A DNA stretch of 64,000 nt from Pseudomonas yamanorum (GTDB lineage Bacteria; Pseudomonadota; Gammaproteobacteria; Pseudomonadales; Pseudomonadaceae): the NCBI RefSeq assembly GCF_013386765.1, contig NZ_JACARE010000056.1, positions 1,245 to 65,244 of the forward strand, read 5' to 3'. The notes under the pieces were generated by a model that saw nothing but the letters and a program-made list of their open reading frames with translations, did no database searches and had not been told where the DNA came from. Of this stretch, positions 28,001-35,470 are shown piece after piece (position 1 is the first letter of the stretch; each line of letters starts with the position of its first letter). A program made the position numbers and the translations under genes.

Positions 28001-29860
28001 TTGATGTCCGACAAGCTGCAACTGGTCGCGGCCTTCAACCACCTGCACATCTTCATCGATCCAAACCCGACCCCGGCCAACAGCTTCGCGGAACGCCAGC
28101 GCCTGTTTGACCTGCCGCGCTCGGCCTGGACCGACTACGACACCAGCATCATGTCCGAAGGCGGCGGTATCTTCTCGCGCAGCGCGAAGAGCATTGCCAT
28201 CTCGCCACAGATGAAAGAACGCTTCGACATCCAGGCCGACAAGCTGACCCCGACCGAACTGCTGAACGCCTTGCTCAAGGCGCCGGTGGACCTGTTGTGG
28301 AACGGCGGTATCGGTACCTACGTCAAGGCCAGCACCGAAAGCCACGCCGATGTGGGCGACAAGGCCAACGACGCCCTGCGCGTCAATGGTAACGAGCTGC
28401 GCTGCAAGGTAGTGGGCGAGGGCGGTAACCTCGGCATGACCCAACTGGGTCGTGTGGAATTCGGCCTCAATGGCGGCGGTTCCAACACCGACTTCATCGA
28501 CAACGCCGGTGGCGTGGATTGCTCCGACCACGAAGTGAACATCAAGATCCTGCTCAACGAAGTGGTGCAGGCTGGCGACATGACCGACAAGCAACGCAAC
28601 CAGTTGCTGGCGAGCATGACCGACGAAGTCGGCAGCCTGGTGTTGGGCAACAACTACAAGCAAACCCAGGCCCTGTCCCTGGCGGCCCGCAAAGCTTTCG
28701 AGCGAGCAGCCGAGTACAAGCGCCTGATGAGCGACCTGGAAGGCCGCGGCAAGCTGGACCGTGCCATCGAGTACCTGCCGACCGAGGAGCAGCTCAACGA
28801 GCGCGCCGCCGCGGGCAAGGGCCTGACGCGTCCGGAGCTGTCGGTATTGATCTCCTACAGCAAGATCGACCTCAAGGAAGCGCTGCTTAAGTCCCTGGTG
28901 CCGGATGACGACTACCTGACCCGTGACATGGAGACCGCGTTCCCGCCGAGCCTGGTGGCCAAGTTCTCCGAAGCCATGCGTCGCCACCGTCTGAAGCGTG
29001 AGATCGTCAGCACCCAGATCGCCAACGACCTGGTCAACCACATGGGCATCACCTTCGTTCAGCGACTCAAAGAGTCCACCGGCATGAGCCCGGCGAACGT
29101 GGCCGGTGCCTACGTGATCGTGCGTGACATCTTCCATCTCCCGCACTGGTTCCGTCAGATCGAAGCCCTGGACCACCAGGTGTCGGCCGACGTGCAACTG
29201 GAGCTGATGGACGAACTGATGCGCCTGGGCCGTCGTGCCACGCGCTGGTTCCTGCGCAGCCGTCGCAACGAGCAGGACGCCGGGCGCGATGTTGCGCACT
29301 TCGGTCCACACCTCGCTGCGCTGGGTCTCAAGCTCGACGAACTGCTGGAAGGTCCGACCCGCGAAGGCTGGCAGAACCGTTACCAGGCTTACGTCGAGGC
29401 CGGTGTGCCAGAGTTGTTGGCGCGCATGGTTGCAGGCACTACGCACCTGTACACCCTGTTGCCGATCATCGAGGCCGCGGACGTGACAGGCCAAAGTGCA
29501 GCAGACGTCGCGAAGGCTTACTTCGCCGTCGGCAGCGCCCTGGACTTGCCGTGGTACCTGCAGCAAATCAGCAGCCTGCCGGTGGGCAACAACTGGCAGG
29601 CCCAGGCCCGTGAGGCCTTCCGCGACGACGTGGATTGGCAGCAACGGGCGATCACCATTTCCGTACTGCAAATGGCCGACGCGCCAGAAGACATGGAAGC
29701 CCGCGTGGCCCTGTGGCTTGAGCAGCACCAGGACATGGCTGATCGCTGGCGCGCCATGATGGTTGAAATTCGTGCTGCAGTCGGCACGGACTACGCCATG
29801 TACGCGGTGGCCAACCGTGAGTTGCTGGACCTGGCAATGAGTGGTCAGTCGGTGCTGTAA
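25001..29860 (+). CDS. gdhB: NAD-specific glutamate dehydrogenase, large (180-kDa) class
   Basis: A 1,619-residue enzyme of the large NAD-GDH class, equal in length to the characterised Pseudomonas GdhB. It converts glutamate and NAD+ to 2-oxoglutarate, ammonium and NADH, mainly for glutamate and arginine catabolism. A long N-terminal regulatory region (about 1-700) precedes the catalytic core. That core shows RGGLRWSDREEDFRTEVLGL (about 818), PVGAKGGF with the catalytic Lys (about 850) and VGVGDMAGDVFGNGLL of the nucleotide-binding domain (about 985). The C-terminal helical domain runs to the end. It is a single-gene transcript, followed at once by a strong terminator. Confidence 0.96.
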   Translation: MAFFTAASKADFQHQLQAALAQHISEQALPQVALFAEQFFGIISLDELTQRRLSDLAGCTLSAWRLLERFDHTQPQVRVYNPDYERHGWQSTHTAVEVLHHDLPFLVDSVRTELNRRGYSIHTLQTTVLSVRRGKKGELLEILPKGTQGEDVQQESLMYLEIDRCANAAELNVLSKELEQVLGEVRVAVADFEPMKAKVQELLDGIDASAYVIDGEEKAEIKSFLEWLVGNHFTFLGYEEFVVRDEADGGHIEYDANSFLGLTKLLRPGLTADDLRIEDYAVNYLREPAVLSFAKAAHPSRVHRPAYPDYVSIRQIDADGKVTKECRFMGLYTSSVYGESVRVIPYIRRKVAEIERRSGFQAKAHLGKELAQVVEVLPRDDLFQTPVDELFSTVMSIVQIQERNKIRVFLRKDPYGRFCYCLAYVPRDIYSTEVRQKIQQVLMDRLKASDCEFWTFFSESVLARVQLILRVDPKNRLDIDPLQLEKEVVQACRSWQDDYSSLVVESFGEAHGTNVLADFPKGFPAGYRERFAAHSAVVDMQHLLSLTEANPLVMSFYQPLGQVSGQRELHCKLYHADTPLALSDVLPILENLGLRVLGEFPYRLRHANGREFWIHDFAFIAAEGVNLDIQQLNDTLQDAFVHIVHGDAENDAFNRLVLTAGLPWRDVALLRAYARYLKQIRLGFDLGYIASTLNNHTDIARELTRLFKTRFYLARKLTSDDLEDKQQRLEQAILTALDDVQVLNEDRILRRYLDLIKATLRTNFYQADANGQNKSYFSFKFNPHAIPELPKPVPKFEIFVYSPRVEGVHLRFGNVARGGLRWSDREEDFRTEVLGLVKAQQVKNSVIVPVGAKGGFLPRRLPLGGSRDEIAAEGIACYRIFISGLLDITDNLKDGALVPPLNVVRHDNDDPYLVVAADKGTATFSDIANGIAIDYGFWLGDAFASGGSAGYDHKKMGITAKGAWVGVQRHFRERGINVQQDSITVVGVGDMAGDVFGNGLLMSDKLQLVAAFNHLHIFIDPNPTPANSFAERQRLFDLPRSAWTDYDTSIMSEGGGIFSRSAKSIAISPQMKERFDIQADKLTPTELLNALLKAPVDLLWNGGIGTYVKASTESHADVGDKANDALRVNGNELRCKVVGEGGNLGMTQLGRVEFGLNGGGSNTDFIDNAGGVDCSDHEVNIKILLNEVVQAGDMTDKQRNQLLASMTDEVGSLVLGNNYKQTQALSLAARKAFERAAEYKRLMSDLEGRGKLDRAIEYLPTEEQLNERAAAGKGLTRPELSVLISYSKIDLKEALLKSLVPDDDYLTRDMETAFPPSLVAKFSEAMRRHRLKREIVSTQIANDLVNHMGITFVQRLKESTGMSPANVAGAYVIVRDIFHLPHWFRQIEALDHQVSADVQLELMDELMRLGRRATRWFLRSRRNEQDAGRDVAHFGPHLAALGLKLDELLEGPTREGWQNRYQAYVEAGVPELLARMVAGTTHLYTLLPIIEAADVTGQSAADVAKAYFAVGSALDLPWYLQQISSLPVGNNWQAQAREAFRDDVDWQQRAITISVLQMADAPEDMEARVALWLEQHQDMADRWRAMMVEIRAAVGTDYAMYAVANRELLDLAMSGQSVL

Positions 29861-29885
29861 AAAGCCTGATTGAGGGTTAACACCG

Positions 29886-29922
29886 AAAAATCCCCGTGTC
29901 GAAAGACACGGGGATTTTTTTT
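29886..29922 (+). terminator. Bidirectional intrinsic terminator after gdhB
   Basis: The stem AATCCCCGTGTC/GACACGGGGATT with a GAAA tetraloop is followed by eight T on the plus strand. Preceding A residues give a T-tract on the minus strand as well. It can end both gdhB and the convergent gene at 29960. Confidence 0.95.
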
Positions 29923-29959
29923 GGGTGGACGCTTACGTCGAGGGCATGGCTGCCGTGGG

Positions 29960-30955
29960 TCAGTTGCCGGAACCCAGCACGACTTTTGGTTCATTGAATT
30001 GAGCGACCAGCAGCACCTTGCTGTTCAACTCAGCGAGGATGGACAGGGAGGCGTCATATTGCTTCGGACTCATCTGGTGCAAGATTTCCTCGAGGTCAGC
30101 GTCGAGTTGATCAACCGATTCAATACCGACGTTTCTGTCACGTGCAAATTTCAATAGTGCGCGGGCTTTGGGCAAGTCTTTTTCGAGTCCATAGATGCGC
30201 GCTTTTTTGGCCCCTTTCCATGGCATGCCGGCCAGTGCGTAGCCGTATTCCTGTATGCCTTCCAGTTCGCCCGCCGCTACCAATTGTGCAAACCTTTGCT
30301 GCTTCTCGAGCGTGCTGGCTGTTGATGTCTGGGGGTAGACGCGATCGTACAGTGCCGGTGGATACCCGCTGTCAGCAGATTTTTGGCACATCTCTTCAAT
30401 CAGTGCGTTGCGCTCTACGGCGTTGGTCATCAGCCCAGGGTGTTCCCGGTAGGCTTGGGCCAGTTTGAATTGCGCCTTTGAGTTGCCTGTGGCTGCGGCC
30501 TGGGTCAGCCATGCAATGTCCTGGGTCAGGGTATACATGTTTAACATGCCCTGGGCATTGCCAGCGGCAACTGCCGCCATGGACAGCTCCCTGGCTTTTG
30601 CCAGAGATTCGGTGTCCCCGAGCCACATCAAGGCGAAGACGTTGTTCTGTGCCGCTGCAAGCCTGAGCCATTTTTTGGTTTCCGGGAACGCATAGCGAAA
30701 TGCCCCGAATATATAACCGGTGCAAGTGGCCATGGCGTATTGCGATTGCGCGTCGCCATTCAGCGCCGGGAAGGTCAAATAGAATGCCGCGTCGTCAATT
30801 TTGCCTCGACGAAACAACGCGCTTCCAATCTTCCTTGCGGCGTCGGTCAGTTCAGCCAACGTTGCATTCAAGGGGGCCGGCAGAGAAGCCTTCTGATCAT
30901 TCAATTGAGTAATCAGGGTGGACAGCTTCGACGACACGTCTGGGTCAATGTACAT
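29960..30955 (-). CDS. SEL1/TPR-like repeat protein, function unknown
   Basis: A 331-residue soluble, all-helical protein. Repeat-like units such as GDAQSQYAMATCTGYIFG, NNVFALMWLGDTESLAKARE and ATGNSKAQFKLAQAYREHPG resemble SEL1-type repeats used in protein-protein contacts. No signal peptide or catalytic motif was seen. The start at 30955 (MYIDPDVSSK) has AGG eight bases upstream; an upstream ATG at 31096 adds a segment unlike the rest. The gene is less GC-rich than its neighbours, which may indicate more recent acquisition. It is not obviously in an operon. Confidence 0.7.
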   Translation of the reverse strand: MYIDPDVSSKLSTLITQLNDQKASLPAPLNATLAELTDAARKIGSALFRRGKIDDAAFYLTFPALNGDAQSQYAMATCTGYIFGAFRYAFPETKKWLRLAAAQNNVFALMWLGDTESLAKARELSMAAVAAGNAQGMLNMYTLTQDIAWLTQAAATGNSKAQFKLAQAYREHPGLMTNAVERNALIEEMCQKSADSGYPPALYDRVYPQTSTASTLEKQQRFAQLVAAGELEGIQEYGYALAGMPWKGAKKARIYGLEKDLPKARALLKFARDRNVGIESVDQLDADLEEILHQMSPKQYDASLSILAELNSKVLLVAQFNEPKVVLGSGN

Positions 30956-31147
30956 TTTCGATACCTGTAATAGAGCACTCAAGCAGTGCGGGATACAGGT
31001 TATGGAAAGGTCACCTGGCGCAGGCGTTACATAGCTAGGGCGGGCGCGGATCAGGCGGTGCTGGAGTTGGCTTGGCTGATTAGTAGACAAAACCATGTGT
31101 CGAAAGATACCGGGCTTCTTTGTGTTCGCTTTACAAGATTGGCGATG

Positions 31148-31840
31148 CTACGAAATAAGTAGCTTGGCTTCCAGGTGGTCCAGATGCCGGGTCATCAAGG
31201 TGACGGCGGTACCGGCGTCGCCTTGCTCCACCGCATCCACAATCGCCCTATGCTCCTGCCCCGCGCAATACGTGCAGGCCGTCGCCTCAAGCTGCGCTAT
31301 CACCAACGACGTCAACGGCACCAGGCTGTTGAGAAACTGCGCCAGCGGTGCATTCCCGGCGATGGCCGCCAGTTGCAGGTGAAACTCCCCTGAAAGCCGA
31401 ATCGCCGGGCCGCGTTCGTCACGCTCAATGCAGGCGCGTTCCCGTGCGATCAGCTCTCGCAGTTGGCGGATCTGTGCCGGTTTCGCGTGAGCACACGCCA
31501 GTTGCACCACGGTGATTTCCGTCAGGCGACGGGCCTCCAGAATTTGCCGGGTTTGTTGGGCATCCGGTGCTGCCACCTGGGCCCGATGGTTGGGCCGCAG
31601 GATGATTACTTGTTGGTGCGATAGCCGCGCCAGCACTCGGCGTATCACGCTGCGGCTCACACCAAAACTCTGCCCCAGGCTTTCTTCGGTAAAGCGGCTG
31701 GCCGGGGCGATGCGTTGTTCGAGAATGGCGTCGAACAGCCGCGGATAGATGTCGTCCACCGAGAGTTTTTTGCCGGGCACCAGGCGTATCGGCGGCAGGA
31801 CATTGACGACGCTGTTACGTTGCAGGGCAGGGGCGTTCAT
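31148..31840 (-). CDS. GntR-family regulator (FCD type)
   Basis: A 230-residue GntR regulator. The N-terminal winged helix is at about residues 25-95 (FTEESLGQSFGVSRSVIRRV). The C-terminal FCD ligand domain has helices carrying the metal-binding-type Asp/His residues (GEFHLQLAAIAGN, GQEHRAIVDAV, RHLDHLE). The gene starts 17 bases after the stop of the second GntR gene, so both may be in one unit with the transporter at 32703. Ligand unknown; carboxylates are usual for FCD proteins. Confidence 0.88.
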   Translation of the reverse strand: MNAPALQRNSVVNVLPPIRLVPGKKLSVDDIYPRLFDAILEQRIAPASRFTEESLGQSFGVSRSVIRRVLARLSHQQVIILRPNHRAQVAAPDAQQTRQILEARRLTEITVVQLACAHAKPAQIRQLRELIARERACIERDERGPAIRLSGEFHLQLAAIAGNAPLAQFLNSLVPLTSLVIAQLEATACTYCAGQEHRAIVDAVEQGDAGTAVTLMTRHLDHLEAKLLIS

Positions 31841-31857
31841 GGGCGGTCTCCAAAAAG

Positions 31858-32562
31858 TCAGCTACCCAGATGGTCATCCGGGATGTTCAAGCGAATGCCC
31901 ATGCGCAAGCCTTCCTGGAGGATGTGCCGGCGCATTTCGGCGCTGGCCAGGGCGCTGTTCTTGTTGCGGATCGCGCGCACCACGGCGTCGTTTTCCTGCA
32001 GGCGCTCCGCCAGGTGCTCGGGGGAGTTGCGCAGCACCTGGGCGCTTTGCTTGAGGGCGTTGCTGGTTTGTTGCACCACGTTCTGGAAGATCGGGTTGGA
32101 GGTCAGGGCGAACAGTTCTTCGTGGAACGCGATGTAGGCGTTCATCCCGGCTTCGCTGTCGCCGGCATCGAGGGCCTCGCGCATGTCCATCAGGGTCAGG
32201 CGCAGTTGCCCGACCTCCTTGCTGCTGATGGATTGAGCCACCAGGCCGACGATAAAGGGCTCGAGGGTGTAGCGCAGTTGCAGGATGTCTTCGAGACTGG
32301 CGTCGGCCACGCCGCTGTCCTGGGCCTGGGGTTCGCTGAGGGTGGCTTCCAGCACCACCACGCCCTTGCCGGGCATGGAGCGCACCAGGCCGAGGGTTTC
32401 GAGCACGATCACCGCTTCGCGCAGGCTCGGACGGCTGATGCCCAGTTGCTCGGCCAGTTCACGTTGGCCGGGGAGCATCTCGCCGCGTCGCCACTGGCCC
32501 TTCGCCAGGGCGGCGCGCAGTTTTTCTACCACTGAATTGACGACGGTTGAGGTGCTGATCAC
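31858..32562 (-). CDS. FadR-subfamily GntR regulator (LldR/PdhR-like)
   Basis: A 234-residue regulator. The winged helix contains the FadR-type recognition signature LPGQRELAEQLGISRPSLRE (about residues 30-49), then VLETLGLVRSMPGKGVVV. The FCD ligand domain follows, with IAFHEELFALTSNP and RHILQEG. The HTH matches regulators that bind TNGTNNNACNA-type operators. Two GGTCTGACC palindromes lie upstream of the neighbouring DctA-type gene, which makes that gene a likely target. The gene is on the same strand as, and downstream of, the transporter, with a REP doublet between. Confidence 0.9.
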   Translation of the reverse strand: MISTSTVVNSVVEKLRAALAKGQWRRGEMLPGQRELAEQLGISRPSLREAVIVLETLGLVRSMPGKGVVVLEATLSEPQAQDSGVADASLEDILQLRYTLEPFIVGLVAQSISSKEVGQLRLTLMDMREALDAGDSEAGMNAYIAFHEELFALTSNPIFQNVVQQTSNALKQSAQVLRNSPEHLAERLQENDAVVRAIRNKNSALASAEMRRHILQEGLRMGIRLNIPDDHLGS

Positions 32563-32586
32563 GTCGATGCCTCCTTGATGATCTAG

Positions 32587-32675
32587 TGTGGGAGCTGGCT
32601 TGCCTGCGATAGCGGTGTATCAGTCAAAAATTCATTTGCCGACCCGGCGCCATCGCAGGCAAGCCAGCTCCCACA
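32587..32675. repeat. REP doublet (REPIN), copy 2
   Basis: Inverted copies of GTGGGAGCTGGCTTGCCTGC flank about 45 bases. It lies between the transporter's stop and the FadR-type gene's start on the same strand, where it may reduce readthrough or stabilise the transporter mRNA. Confidence 0.9.
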
Positions 32676-32702
32676 TTGGAGTGGTGTGTTGTCGGGAAAG
32701 AG

Positions 32703-34013
32703 TCAGAACTCCTGGTGGGCGGGCACTACCGGCTTCTTGGCCTGGAAGGCATACCCTTGCTGCCCGTCCAGCACCTTGTTGGCGCGCTGGATATCGATGT
32801 CTTTTTCCCAGCGGGCGATGGCCACGGTAGCAACGCAGTTGCCGATCAGGTTGGTCAGCGCCCGGCCAATCCCCATGAACCAGTCCACTGCCAACACCAG
32901 CACCAGGCCCACCACCGGAATCGCCGGGATCGCGGTGAGCGTCGCCGCCAGAATCACCAGGGCCGATCCCGGGATCCCGTGGGCACCCTTGGAGGTGATC
33001 AGCGATACCAGCAGGATGGTCAGCAGGTCGGTCATCGACAGCGGCGTGCCGGTGGCGTTGGCGATAAATACGATGGCCAGGGTCAGGTAGATCGAGAAGC
33101 CATCGAGGTTGAACGAGTACCCCGTCGGAATCACCAGACCCACGGTCGAGCTGCCGATGCCCAGGTGCTCCAGTTTACGCATGATCTGTGGCAACACCGC
33201 ATCGGAGGACGCGGTGCCCATCACGATCAACAGCTCTTCGCGCAGGTACTTGAGCAGCGGCAGCATCCGCAGGCCCGACAGGCGCATCACCAGGCCGAGA
33301 ATCACCGCCACGAACATGAAACAGGTGAGGTAGAACAGGCCCACCAGGCTACCCAGGTGTTGCAGGGAATCCAGGCCGTAGGTGCTGGTGGTGAAGGCGA
33401 TGGCGCCGAACACGCCGATGGGTGCCAGGCGCACGATCATGCCCATGATGCGGAAGATCACGTGGCTCAGCTCGTTGATCAACCGCGAGATGCCGGAGGC
33501 GGCTTCGCCCACCAGGTTCAGGGCGCTGCCGAACAGCACGGAGAACAACAGCACCTGCAGCACGTTGTTGTCGGCGAAGGCGCCGATCACCGAGTTGGGG
33601 ATCAGGTCCATCAGGAACTGGCTGGTGCCCTTGATGTGTTGGCCTTTGTCGGCCAGTTCATTCAAGCCGGCGGAGGAGAGTTGTTCCAGGTGGATATTGG
33701 CGCCGGTGCCGATCCCGGTACTGAAGGCCATGATCAGGCCGATCACCAGGGCCACGGTGGTCAGCGCTTCAAAGTAGATCACCGACTTGAGCCCGATGCG
33801 TCCGACTTTCTTCAAGTCGCCGGCACCGGAAATACCGCTGACCACCACGCAGAACACGATCAGGCCAATCAGCATTTTGATCAGCTTGATAAAGCCGTCA
33901 CCCAGGGGTTTGAGTTGCGAGGAGAATTCGGGAAGGGCGAGGCCGCAGATTATGCCGATGACCAGGCCAATCACGACTTGCAGGAACATCGAACGCGAGC
34001 ACCATCTGAGCAT
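32703..34013 (-). CDS. DctA-family C4-dicarboxylate (or acidic amino-acid):cation symporter
   Basis: A 436-residue DAACS-family transporter with the family motifs KPLGDGFIKLIKM, the serine-rich reentrant loop GTASSDAVLP, and the substrate/sodium motif PTGYSFNLDGFSIYLTL. The length equals that of DctA. Many positions differ from the housekeeping Pseudomonas DctA sequence as I remember it, so it may be a paralogue for a particular dicarboxylate. It ends with Lys/Pro-rich KKPVVPAHQEF. The ribosome site AAGGAT is weakly placed before 34013. GntR-type operators and a 5' hairpin precede it; two GntR genes follow. Confidence 0.88.
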   Translation of the reverse strand: MLRWCSRSMFLQVVIGLVIGIICGLALPEFSSQLKPLGDGFIKLIKMLIGLIVFCVVVSGISGAGDLKKVGRIGLKSVIYFEALTTVALVIGLIMAFSTGIGTGANIHLEQLSSAGLNELADKGQHIKGTSQFLMDLIPNSVIGAFADNNVLQVLLFSVLFGSALNLVGEAASGISRLINELSHVIFRIMGMIVRLAPIGVFGAIAFTTSTYGLDSLQHLGSLVGLFYLTCFMFVAVILGLVMRLSGLRMLPLLKYLREELLIVMGTASSDAVLPQIMRKLEHLGIGSSTVGLVIPTGYSFNLDGFSIYLTLAIVFIANATGTPLSMTDLLTILLVSLITSKGAHGIPGSALVILAATLTAIPAIPVVGLVLVLAVDWFMGIGRALTNLIGNCVATVAIARWEKDIDIQRANKVLDGQQGYAFQAKKPVVPAHQEF

Positions 34014-34033
34014 GGGAAGGATCTCTATTCGGT

Positions 34034-34052
34034 GCCCTGGTGGGTCCAGGGC
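34034..34052 (-). other. Hairpin in the transporter 5' leader
   Basis: GCCCTGG and CCAGGGC pair perfectly around a five-base loop about 20 bases upstream of the transporter ATG, close to its ribosome site. There is no T-tract, so it is not a terminator; it could affect translation. Confidence 0.5.
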
Positions 34053-34063
34053 TTAATTGTTGT

Positions 34064-34072
34064 GGTCTGACC
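34064..34072. promoter_or_regulatory. GGTCTGACC palindrome, candidate FadR-type operator 1
   Basis: A perfect palindrome within TGGTCTGACCGG. It fits TNGTNNNACNA (known for FadR-subfamily regulators) except for the last base. It lies 51 bases upstream of the DctA-type ATG. Confidence 0.55.
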
Positions 34073-34149
34073 GGTATGTCCAGTGCGGGGCCAGTCTACG
34101 CTCGGTTTTTTTCCAGCTGCAAGTAAATATTACAGAGAGGATGGGTCCC

Positions 34150-34158
34150 GGTCTGACC
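34150..34158. promoter_or_regulatory. GGTCTGACC palindrome, candidate FadR-type operator 2
   Basis: The second perfect copy, within CGGTCTGACCAGTTGGTC, 86 bases from the first (about eight helical turns). An overlapping GACCA-GT-TGGTC adds to the symmetry. Paired sites at this spacing would allow looping. Confidence 0.55.
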
Positions 34159-34245
34159 AGTTGGTCGCCAAGGTCGGGGCTTGAGCGGTTGGCGGCCCGG
34201 AATTTTTTTCGCTTATCATCCCGGGCTCGGTTCACAAGGTGAGTT

Positions 34246-34875
34246 ATGGATATTCCAGGTTTGATTACCGACGCGGCGGGCATCACGAGCTGTACGTGGC
34301 GCACGGCGGCGCCGGAGTACGCGCATTACCACGACCATGAATGGGGCGTGCCGGTGGCCGAGGACATTGCGCTGTACGAGAAGATTTGCCTGGAGGGTTT
34401 TCAGGCAGGCATGGCGTGGATCACCATCCTGCGCAAGCGCGAGGCGTTTCGGCGAGCGTTCGAGGGCTTTGATTTTCGCCGGGTGGCGCAGTACACCGAG
34501 CAGGACATCGAGCGCTTGATGGCCGACCCGGGCATTGTGCGTAATCGCGCCAAGATCGTGTCCACCGTCAACAACGCCCGGCGCGCCTGTGAGCTGGTGG
34601 ATGAGACCGGCTCGCTGGCGGCGTGGCTGTGGTCATTTGAACCGGCCGCCGATGAGCGTCCGGCAGTGGTGGACATGGCGTACTGGACGGCCAATCCCAC
34701 GTCAGCTGCGTCAACGCGCTTGTCCAAGGCCCTGAAAAAGCGCGGCTGGAGCTACGTGGGGCCGACTACCATGTATGCGTTGATGCAGGCGATGGGCATG
34801 GTCAACGACCACCTTGAAGGGTGCGTCTGTCGGCCAAGAATCGAACACCTGCGCCGCCACTTCAAACGCCCCTGA
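34246..34875 (+). CDS. tag: DNA-3-methyladenine glycosylase I
   Basis: A 209-residue base-excision repair enzyme that removes 3-methyladenine from alkylated DNA. Family motifs are HDHEWGVPVAEDIALYEKI (about residues 29-48), FQAGMAWITILRKREAFRRA (about 54) and DPGIVRNRAKI. The helix-hairpin-helix region and the C-terminal zinc ligands (VNDHLEGCVCR) are present, together with an N-terminal Cys in TSCTWR. Length and layout match Tag. The start at 34246 follows AAGGTGAG. It is divergent from the DctA-type gene and not evidently in an operon. Confidence 0.95.
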   Translation: MDIPGLITDAAGITSCTWRTAAPEYAHYHDHEWGVPVAEDIALYEKICLEGFQAGMAWITILRKREAFRRAFEGFDFRRVAQYTEQDIERLMADPGIVRNRAKIVSTVNNARRACELVDETGSLAAWLWSFEPAADERPAVVDMAYWTANPTSAASTRLSKALKKRGWSYVGPTTMYALMQAMGMVNDHLEGCVCRPRIEHLRRHFKRP

Positions 34876-34888
34876 GCGCGGTCAAAAC

Positions 34889-34977
34889 TGTGGGAGCTGG
34901 CTTGCCTGCGATAGCGGTGGGTCAACAAACACAACTGTGTCTGATACACCGCTATCGCAGGCAAGCCAGCTCCCACA
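34889..34977. repeat. REP doublet (REPIN), copy 3
   Basis: TGTGGGAGCTGGCTTGCCTG and its exact inverse flank about 45 bases, including CGATAGCGGTG/CACCGCTATCG, so the arms pair for about 30 bases. It lies between the convergent tag and cupin genes. Confidence 0.92.
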
Positions 34978-34984
34978 AGGACGG

Positions 34985-35386
34985 TTAATGTGGCAGCGGT
35001 GTGAGCACGTCGGCCTTGTCGTCCATCACCATCACCACCAGCAGTTTCGCCGGTTGGGTCTGGCTGGCATTGCTGGATTCAAAGTGCCGCGAACCGGCGG
35101 GCTCATAGAACGATTGGCCCACCTTGTAGGTGATCGCCTTCTCATCGTTGACCCGCGAGGTGATTGCACCTTCCAGCACATAGGCCACGGCCGTGCCGGT
35201 GTGGCTGTGGGGCACGGTGGCCTGGCCCGGGGCGTAGTCCACGGTGAGCATGATGGTTTTCTTGCCCGGAACATTGGTCAGGGCATGCTCTTGCAGGACG
35301 TTGATCTTTTCCTGGTTGTACACCGGGTCGTGGGCAAAGGCGCTTAACGAGGCCAGCAACAGGGTGGTGCCGAGCAGTATTTTCAT
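34985..35386 (-). CDS. Exported cupin-domain protein
   Basis: A 133-residue periplasmic protein with signal peptide MKILLGTTLLLASLSAFA, then a single cupin barrel. The two cupin motifs are PHSHTGTAVAYVLEGAI (about residues 60-76) and EPAGSRHFESSNAS (about 95-108), which supply His/Glu metal ligands. Small exported cupins of this kind are of unknown function; a metal-dependent binding or redox role is possible. It is followed by nothing on the same strand within 100 bases except the REP doublet. Confidence 0.85.
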   Translation of the reverse strand: MKILLGTTLLLASLSAFAHDPVYNQEKINVLQEHALTNVPGKKTIMLTVDYAPGQATVPHSHTGTAVAYVLEGAITSRVNDEKAITYKVGQSFYEPAGSRHFESSNASQTQPAKLLVVMVMDDKADVLTPLPH

Positions 35387-35470
35387 GGCGATGCTTCCGG
35401 GAAGTTTTAGACCTCTTCACCCTACGCGCAGGTCATGGGGCGACCAATAACCAATCCGCCGGAAAATCCC

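Noticed and set aside
24971..29728. 1,585-codon open frame antisense to gdhB
   Set aside because: It mirrors the strong GC codon bias of gdhB, has shadow-like composition and no family motifs, and gdhB is clearly coding.
31094..31119. Hairpin-like GTGTCGAAAGATACCGGGCTTC near the end of the GntR gene
   Set aside because: A degenerate look-alike of the gdhB terminator with mismatched arms and no T-tract.
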